Shown piece after piece: positions 14,704-19,750 of a stretch of DNA of 19,750 bases (position 1 is its first letter; each line of letters starts with the position of its first letter). The translations under genes and the position numbers were made by a program. The DNA lies in the NCBI GenBank assembly GCA_943914555.1, contig CALUCM010000022.1, positions 1-19,750 of the forward strand, in the 5' to 3' direction. This stretch comes from an uncultured Francisella sp. GTDB taxonomy: Bacteria; Pseudomonadota; Gammaproteobacteria; Burkholderiales; Neisseriaceae. Below the pieces are notes generated by a model. The model made no database searches. It had not been told where the DNA came from and was given only the letters and a program-made list of their open reading frames with translations.

Positions 14704-17523
14704 ATGACAGACTATATCAAAATTCGTGGTGCCAGGACGCATAACCTTAAGAATATTAACCTAGATATTCCAAGGGGCAAATTAGTAGTTATTACTGGTT
14801 TGTCTGGTAGTGGTAAATCCTCTTTAGCTTTTGATACTTTATATGCTGAAGGACAACGGCGCTATGTAGAAAGTTTATCTTCCTATGCTCGTCAATTTTT
14901 GCAAATGATGGATAAACCAGACGTGGATTTAATTGAAGGTTTGTCACCAGCAGTTTCTATTGAACAAAAAACCAGCTCACATAATCCACGTTCTACTATC
15001 GGTACCTCAACCGAAATTTATGATTATTTACGCTTGTTATTTGCCCGGGTAGGGGTGCCTTATTGTCCTTATCACCATCAGCCCCTACGCAGTCAAACAG
15101 TGTCACAGATGGTGGATGAAATCTTATCATGGCCTTTAGAAAGTAAAATTATAATACTAGCGCCCATTGTGATCAATCGCAAAGGAGAGTTTCTTCATTT
15201 ATGGGAAGAACTTCGTGCTCAGGGGTTCATTCGAGTAAAAGTAGATCAGCAATATTACATGATTGAAGATGTTCCAGTACTTAAAAAAAATATTAAGCAC
15301 AATATTGACGTGGTAATCGATCGTTTAAAAGTGCGCCGCGACCAGAGAGATCGTATCACTGAAAGCATAGAAACAGGTCTACGTCTGGCTGAAGACCGTA
15401 TTACAGTTGTTAATATGGAAAATGAGAAAGAACATACTTTCTCAACACGTTTTTCCTGTCCCGAATGCACTTATAATCTTTCAGAATTAGAGCCACGTTT
15501 ATTCAGCTTCAACAATCCGATTGGCGCTTGTCCCACATGCAATGGTTTAGGTTTTTTATATTATTTTGATGAAAAAAAATTAGTCGTCCATCCAGAGCTT
15601 TCTTTGCTATCAGGGGCTATTGCGCTGTGGAATAAACATAATCAAATTGCTTATCAGACAGTCATATCACTTGCCAAACACTATGGCTTTGATATAGAAG
15701 CAGCTTATCAGGATCTACCGATGAGGGTACGTGAAGTAATATTATATGGTTCTGGTAAGGAAATAATTGATTTTAGTTATGATAAGAACCACCACTATCA
15801 TCAGCGGCATTCATTTGAAGGATTAATTCCTAATCTAGAACGACGCTTGCAACAATCAGATTCTGGTCTAGTCAAAGAGGAGATCATTAAATATCAAACT
15901 TACGCTCCTTGTCCAGAATGCCATGGTGCGCGATTAAGACTAGAAGCAAGACTTGTTAAAGTGGGAGGATATGCTATTCATGAAATTACGCAGATGAATC
16001 TACAAACAGCTTTAGCATTTTTTGATGACCTGGAATTAAAGGGGAATGCAGCGCAAATTGCTGAGAAAGTTTTATTGGAAATTAAAAATCGTTTGCACTT
16101 TTTGCTAGATGTGGGATTGGATTATTTACAACTTTCGCGTAGTACAGAAACATTGTCTGGCGGAGAAGCGCAACGTATCCGGCTAGCCAGTCAAATTGGC
16201 TCTGGTTTAACTGGTGTTCTCTATGTGCTAGATGAACCATCAATTGGTTTGCATCAACGAGACAATGATCGCTTATTAAATACTTTACGCTACTTACGCG
16301 ATTTAGATAACAGTGTTTTGGTGGTAGAACATGATAAAGATGCGATTGAAGCTGCCGATTTTGTCATTGATATTGGTCCTGGTGCAGGTCGCCATGGTGG
16401 GGAAGTTGTAGCAGCACTGCCGCCTGCAGAACTGATTAACTGTACAACTTCTTTAACTGCCCAATATTTAAGTGGTCAAAAAGCTATTAGTTATAATCCA
16501 ATACGTAAAAAGATTGATCCCAAGCGTGTATTAATTTTGAAAGGGGCTAAGGGTAATAATTTAAAGGACATTGAGGTAACAATTCCATTAGGAGTGATCG
16601 TTTGTGTCACTGGAGTCTCTGGTAGTGGTAAGTCCACTTTAGTTAATGATACTTTGGTACAAATTTTACTAGCTGAATTAAATCATGCACGCACAGATCC
16701 CGCCCCCTATCAGGCTTTACTTGGTCTAGATCATTTAGACAAAATTATTAACATTGATCAAGCACCAATTGGTCGCACCCCGCGCTCCAATCCTGCAACT
16801 TATACGGGCGTTTTTGGACCGATTCGTGAACTATTTTCTCAAACTCCTTTATCCAGAGAGCGCGGCTATCGACCAGGACGTTTTAGTTTTAATGTTAAGG
16901 GGGGACGCTGTGAAGCCTGCGAAGGTGATGGTGTGATTAAGGTAGAAATGCATTTTCTGTCTGATATTTATGTGAAATGCGATGTATGTCACGGCAAACG
17001 CTACAATCGTCAGACGTTGGAAGTGTACTATCGCAATAAAACTATCAGTGATGTTTTAGAGATGACTGTAGAAGAAGCTCAGGCTTTCTTTCAGCACATT
17101 CCAGCAATCAACCGACGCCTCTCTATGTTATTAGATGTAGGTCTGGGTTATATTCAATTGGGACAAAGTGCCACGACTTTATCAGGTGGAGAGGCGCAAC
17201 GCATTAAATTGGCATTAGAGCTTGCCAAACGTGATACCGGGCGCACTTTTTATGTTCTAGATGAACCAACGACTGGATTACATTTTGCCGATATCGATTT
17301 ACTATTAAAAGTTTTAAAGCGTTTAAATGAAAAAGGTAACAGTATTTTGATCATTGAACATAATTTAGATGTAATTAAGACAGCTGATTACATTATTGAT
17401 CTTGGTCCTGAAGGCGGTCAAAAAGGGGGAGAGGTGATTGCCTATGGGACACCAGAAGAAGTAGCCATTAACTCCCGTTCCTATACAGGGCATTACTTAC
17501 AAGCTTATTTAAAACAAGGTTGA
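14704..17523 (+). CDS. uvrA: Excinuclease ABC subunit A
   Basis: UvrA is the damage-sensing ATPase of nucleotide excision repair. The 939-residue protein has two ABC modules. Module one has Walker A GLSGSGKS (32-39), a zinc-finger pair CPEC/CPTC (C252, C255, C276, C279), and the signature LSGGEAQRIRLA with Walker B VLDEPSIGL. Module two has GVSGSGKST (637-645), the zinc module CEAC/CDVC (C736, C739, C759, C762), LSGGEAQRIKLA and VLDEPTTGL. The UvrB-binding and insertion domains lie between the first Walker A and the first signature. The ribosome site is weak. The last 19 bases overlap the end of the convergent small gene at 17505. Everything needed for function appears present. Confidence 0.98.
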   Translation: MTDYIKIRGARTHNLKNINLDIPRGKLVVITGLSGSGKSSLAFDTLYAEGQRRYVESLSSYARQFLQMMDKPDVDLIEGLSPAVSIEQKTSSHNPRSTIGTSTEIYDYLRLLFARVGVPYCPYHHQPLRSQTVSQMVDEILSWPLESKIIILAPIVINRKGEFLHLWEELRAQGFIRVKVDQQYYMIEDVPVLKKNIKHNIDVVIDRLKVRRDQRDRITESIETGLRLAEDRITVVNMENEKEHTFSTRFSCPECTYNLSELEPRLFSFNNPIGACPTCNGLGFLYYFDEKKLVVHPELSLLSGAIALWNKHNQIAYQTVISLAKHYGFDIEAAYQDLPMRVREVILYGSGKEIIDFSYDKNHHYHQRHSFEGLIPNLERRLQQSDSGLVKEEIIKYQTYAPCPECHGARLRLEARLVKVGGYAIHEITQMNLQTALAFFDDLELKGNAAQIAEKVLLEIKNRLHFLLDVGLDYLQLSRSTETLSGGEAQRIRLASQIGSGLTGVLYVLDEPSIGLHQRDNDRLLNTLRYLRDLDNSVLVVEHDKDAIEAADFVIDIGPGAGRHGGEVVAALPPAELINCTTSLTAQYLSGQKAISYNPIRKKIDPKRVLILKGAKGNNLKDIEVTIPLGVIVCVTGVSGSGKSTLVNDTLVQILLAELNHARTDPAPYQALLGLDHLDKIINIDQAPIGRTPRSNPATYTGVFGPIRELFSQTPLSRERGYRPGRFSFNVKGGRCEACEGDGVIKVEMHFLSDIYVKCDVCHGKRYNRQTLEVYYRNKTISDVLEMTVEEAQAFFQHIPAINRRLSMLLDVGLGYIQLGQSATTLSGGEAQRIKLALELAKRDTGRTFYVLDEPTTGLHFADIDLLLKVLKRLNEKGNSILIIEHNLDVIKTADYIIDLGPEGGQKGGEVIAYGTPEEVAINSRSYTGHYLQAYLKQG

Positions 17524-17750
17524 TACCACCAACTAAAATCTTGTTTCCCGTAAGGATTTTTAGGCTTAAGTTTTTGTCCTATTAGATTTTCTAAAAATAA
17601 AGCAGCATTATGATAGCAATCACTTATTACTTCTCTATTTTCTTTTGCCTCTTTCACACAAGCGGCACTTTCTCTAGTGGTCACCCAACCTCTAGCTTGT
17701 CCTAAAACCTCACTGAATATGCTCAGTACAAGTATAATCTTTACCCTCAT
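17505..17750 (-). CDS. Small protein of unknown function with signal-like N terminus
   Basis: This 81-residue protein is not recognised. Its ATG follows the MFS gene as TGA-TAA-ATG, with AAAGGA ten bases upstream, so translation is probably coupled to the transporter gene. The N terminus (MRVK, then a hydrophobic IILVLSIF, then LGQA) reads like a short signal peptide with possible cleavage after residue 19. The remainder has three cysteines (31, 45, 79), a helical acidic/basic centre and an aromatic end (FSWWYQPCF). One line inside it is about 48% GC, unlike the AT-rich genes before it, so it may instead be a native sequence, or a remnant, next to the edge of an acquired block. Its last 19 bases overlap the uvrA end on the other strand. 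Confidence 0.55.
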   Translation of the reverse strand: MRVKIILVLSIFSEVLGQARGWVTTRESAACVKEAKENREVISDCYHNAALFLENLIGQKLKPKNPYGKQDFSWWYQPCFK

Positions 17751-17753
17751 TTA

Positions 17754-18896
17754 TCAGTTTTCCTTTATAAAGTCTTTTAATAGTAAACAGCTACTTGATA
17801 GTATGGCTATTAGCAACAAAAATGCAGCAAGTATAAAAGCAGGTGTATAGAGGTCACTAATTATTAATGCGACAAGTAGTGGACCTACTATTTGTCCGAT
17901 ACTATAGAAAACTGTCAGTATAGTAGCTCCTTGTTTTATACTCAAATCAATCGCTATATTAAAAGTTAAAACAGTAATACCCATGAAAGTAGCGCCAAAT
18001 AGCCCGGCTGAGGCAATTAATGTAATTGTATTATAAGAAATCAAAGGGAGCAGGGCGGAAGTAAATTGCATTACGTAGGCAAGAATTAATAAACGAGACA
18101 AGCTCATATATTTCTTAAAATAAATCCATACAACGGTAGAAGGTGCTGCTGCTAGACCAATAATCAACCAAATATATTGGCTTAATTGAGGTTTGATTTG
18201 ACCCATCAAAGCAGACACAAAAGTAGCGATAATAATATAGCTCATTCCTTCAACAAAATAGGATAAGACAAGAAATTTAAAAGAATTTTTATCCTCTCTA
18301 GAAAATAAATGAAGGCCAAATTTTTTATTCTGAGATTGAGATAATTGAGATGGGCTTTTCAAATTAATCAGGAACAGAGCTAATATAAAGATAATAGCTG
18401 CCCCTAATAACCAAAAAATTTTCCAATCGTTAATGAATAGATTTTCTACACCTGTTACAAATATTCCAATACCTACACCAGAATAAACGATACCAGTAAA
18501 GATCTTTCTCTTATTCTCATAAACTATCTGTGCTACATATAAAAAAATAATCGCACTACACATCCCAGCAATAAAACGACTTACATTCCAAATATAATTA
18601 TTAGGTATAAGTGGAATAGCTATCAAAGAAAAAATCAGCAATAAGCAAGATATTCTAACAATATTAATTTTTAGATATTGAGGTTTTAGTATTAACAAAA
18701 TTGAACCAATTAGGTAACCAAAATAATTTGATGCTGCTACAAGTGCACCCATTTTAGATGTAAGGTGCAATTGATCTTGCATTAAAGGCAATGCTGGGGT
18801 ATAAATAAATCTACCAATACCCATGGCAATGATAAGACAGGCCATTAGCTGCCAACTAAGAAGAAGATCTTGATATAAATACAATTTTCTATTCAT
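17754..18896 (-). CDS. YbfB/YjiJ-family MFS transporter
   Basis: This is a 380-residue major facilitator with about 12 hydrophobic segments, fitting a complete inner-membrane transporter. The first helix carries GIGRFIYTPALP (26-37) and the second NYFGYLIGS (57-65). These are the hallmark of the YbfB/YjiJ group (MFS_4), whose substrates are mostly unknown. It starts eight bases after the stop of the upstream flavoprotein gene, with no clear ribosome site, so translation is probably coupled. It is AT-rich compared with uvrA (single lines about 28-43%, mostly near 30%). From context it may export or import the product or substrate of the flavoprotein. The direction of transport cannot be told from sequence. 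Confidence 0.85.
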   Translation of the reverse strand: MNRKLYLYQDLLLSWQLMACLIIAMGIGRFIYTPALPLMQDQLHLTSKMGALVAASNYFGYLIGSILLILKPQYLKINIVRISCLLLIFSLIAIPLIPNNYIWNVSRFIAGMCSAIIFLYVAQIVYENKRKIFTGIVYSGVGIGIFVTGVENLFINDWKIFWLLGAAIIFILALFLINLKSPSQLSQSQNKKFGLHLFSREDKNSFKFLVLSYFVEGMSYIIIATFVSALMGQIKPQLSQYIWLIIGLAAAPSTVVWIYFKKYMSLSRLLILAYVMQFTSALLPLISYNTITLIASAGLFGATFMGITVLTFNIAIDLSIKQGATILTVFYSIGQIVGPLLVALIISDLYTPAFILAAFLLLIAILSSSCLLLKDFIKEN

Positions 18897-18904
18897 TTAG
18901 GCGC

Positions 18905-19750
18905 TCACACATGTTGTTTATAATGTTTTACCATTGTAGATACCGCTTTCTCAGCATCAGTTAGTGCAGTAGAATTGACAAAAGGCCTAGGTAGTATAAA
19001 AGTGTAAAATTTACAGCCTTCCGTAGGAACACCTAATGAGAAAATCGTTTTTACAACTTTTCCATTATTATCAATGATATTTAAGTTTTTGTTAACAGTT
19101 AATCCACCTGTTTCATAGCCATCGTTATTAAATTGTTTAGCTATACCACTAATGTAAAGGGAATTTAATAAAAGATTATTTGATTCTTTAAATTTTAAAG
19201 TAGATATCTTAGCATCTATAATTTTATCTACTGTAATTTTTTCACCAAATAAACTTTTAAGTAAAAATTTATTATCCTGATTTTCTATCACTACACCTGG
19301 TCCAAGATCTATTCTTAAAATATTTTGCCGAACCAAACATAGCATTTGTTCTACTCTTGATAAAGGAGGTCCTACAGCTATTCTATTCATTTTTGGTATA
19401 AAATTTTCATTCAGCCATTTATGACTCTTTCCAGTAAGAGAGGAAAAATCAATCGTAAATCTAATAATGTCTCTAATATCTCTCAAAACATCGGAAGCGG
19501 ATTTTATAGGATTTTGAACATTACCCTCTAAAGCATTTTTCAAGTCATATTCTATGTGCTTAATCAATAACCTAGAATAACTAGCTTTATTATATGGTTG
19601 TTTTATTGGGTAACATAATTTTTCCCAGTTAAATCTATCAGATTCTTTAGCTATATATTTTTCTACTACTTTACTTCTATTATTTTCATCACATAAAAAA
19701 TATTCATTTTCAAACTTATATGCCGAAAAGTAAGAATTATTTCTTACAAG
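18905..19750 (-). CDS. FAD/NAD(P)-binding protein, C-terminal part (runs off the window)
   Basis: The frame is open from the window edge at 19750 to the stop at 18905, giving 281 visible residues. A TTG at 19567 is internal, not the start, because 61 further codons upstream have no stop. The visible part matches, from memory, the C-terminal region of a family of large FAD/NAD(P)-binding proteins (NAD_binding_9 type): PIKSASDVLRDIRD (about 81-94), then SSLTGKSH, NRIAVGPP (about 122-129), GPGVVIE, a GGLTV segment, GVPTEG (240-245) and PRPFVNS (254-260). The N-terminal dinucleotide-binding fold would lie beyond the window. It is a probable oxidoreductase with unknown substrate. It is first of the visible genes in an operon with the MFS transporter and is strongly AT-rich (three lines at 20, 23 and 28%). 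Confidence 0.8.
   Translation of the reverse strand, partial: LVRNNSYFSAYKFENEYFLCDENNRSKVVEKYIAKESDRFNWEKLCYPIKQPYNKASYSRLLIKHIEYDLKNALEGNVQNPIKSASDVLRDIRDIIRFTIDFSSLTGKSHKWLNENFIPKMNRIAVGPPLSRVEQMLCLVRQNILRIDLGPGVVIENQDNKFLLKSLFGEKITVDKIIDAKISTLKFKESNNLLLNSLYISGIAKQFNNDGYETGGLTVNKNLNIIDNNGKVVKTIFSLGVPTEGCKFYTFILPRPFVNSTALTDAEKAVSTMVKHYKQHV

Noticed and set aside
19565..19567. Start of the FAD/NAD(P)-binding protein at TTG 19567
   Set aside because: The frame has no stop from there to the window end (61 more codons), and the family is much longer, so this is an internal codon.
1..19750. Neisseria-type DNA uptake sequences
   Set aside because: I looked for repeated words of the GTCTGAA or CCTGAA type. 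The few CCTGAA hits lie inside genes, with flanks that differ from each other and from the known dialects.
1..19750. CRISPR arrays, tRNA or rRNA genes, insertion sequences, phage genes
   Set aside because: No regular direct repeats, cloverleaf-like segments, transposase or phage proteins were seen; nearly all sequence is coding.

Overview
The window is a stretch of proteobacterial chromosome with compact, mostly housekeeping gene order. The pilMNOPQ-aroK-aroB order, a lipoprotein PilP, a PilQ that appears to carry two AMIN domains, and a uvrC-pgsA pair point to a beta- or gammaproteobacterium. The PilN motif (NLLPYRE) and the PgsA sequence look more betaproteobacterial, possibly a low-GC host-associated lineage near Neisseriaceae. 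That placement is inference, because no rRNA gene is present. Hand counts of single 60-base lines give about 40-45% GC in the core genes.

Region by region: (1) 1-6836 (+) is a tight block for the type IV pilus inner-membrane platform and secretin (pilM, pilN, pilO, pilP, pilQ), followed without a gap by the shikimate genes aroK and aroB. A 106-residue membrane protein of unknown function (6809-7129) overlaps the end of aroB. (2) 7174-9999 (+) is a full-length single-chain glycine dehydrogenase, gcvP. (3) 10064-12940 (-) is a three-gene unit read leftward: a small exported DUF4124-like cysteine protein, then uvrC, then pgsA. It converges on gcvP. (4) 12941-13173 is the only sizeable non-coding stretch. 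It is a divergent promoter region with a good extended -10 promoter for guaB, a weaker candidate promoter facing left, and a 9-bp inverted repeat. (5) 13174-17523 (+) holds guaB and uvrA. (6) 17505-19750 (-) is a leftward operon that converges on and slightly overlaps uvrA. It holds the C-terminal part of an FAD/NAD(P)-binding protein that runs off the window end, a YbfB/YjiJ-type MFS transporter, and an 81-residue protein with a signal-peptide-like start.

The pil genes build the PilMNOP alignment complex that connects the cytoplasmic pilus motor to the PilQ outer-membrane pore. aroK and aroB catalyse two steps of chorismate synthesis. gcvP feeds one-carbon metabolism, guaB makes XMP for guanine nucleotides, uvrA and uvrC act in nucleotide excision repair, and pgsA commits CDP-diacylglycerol to phosphatidylglycerol. 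The last block is clearly poorer in GC (several lines at 20-32%) and is the one accessory-looking part of the window. It is the best place to look for something undescribed: a flavoprotein plus an exporter suggests production and export of a small molecule, but the rest of that locus lies outside the window.

Several starts were chosen from visible ribosome binding sites rather than from the longest frame (pilQ 3108, pgsA 10660, the DUF4124-like gene 12940, guaB 13174).
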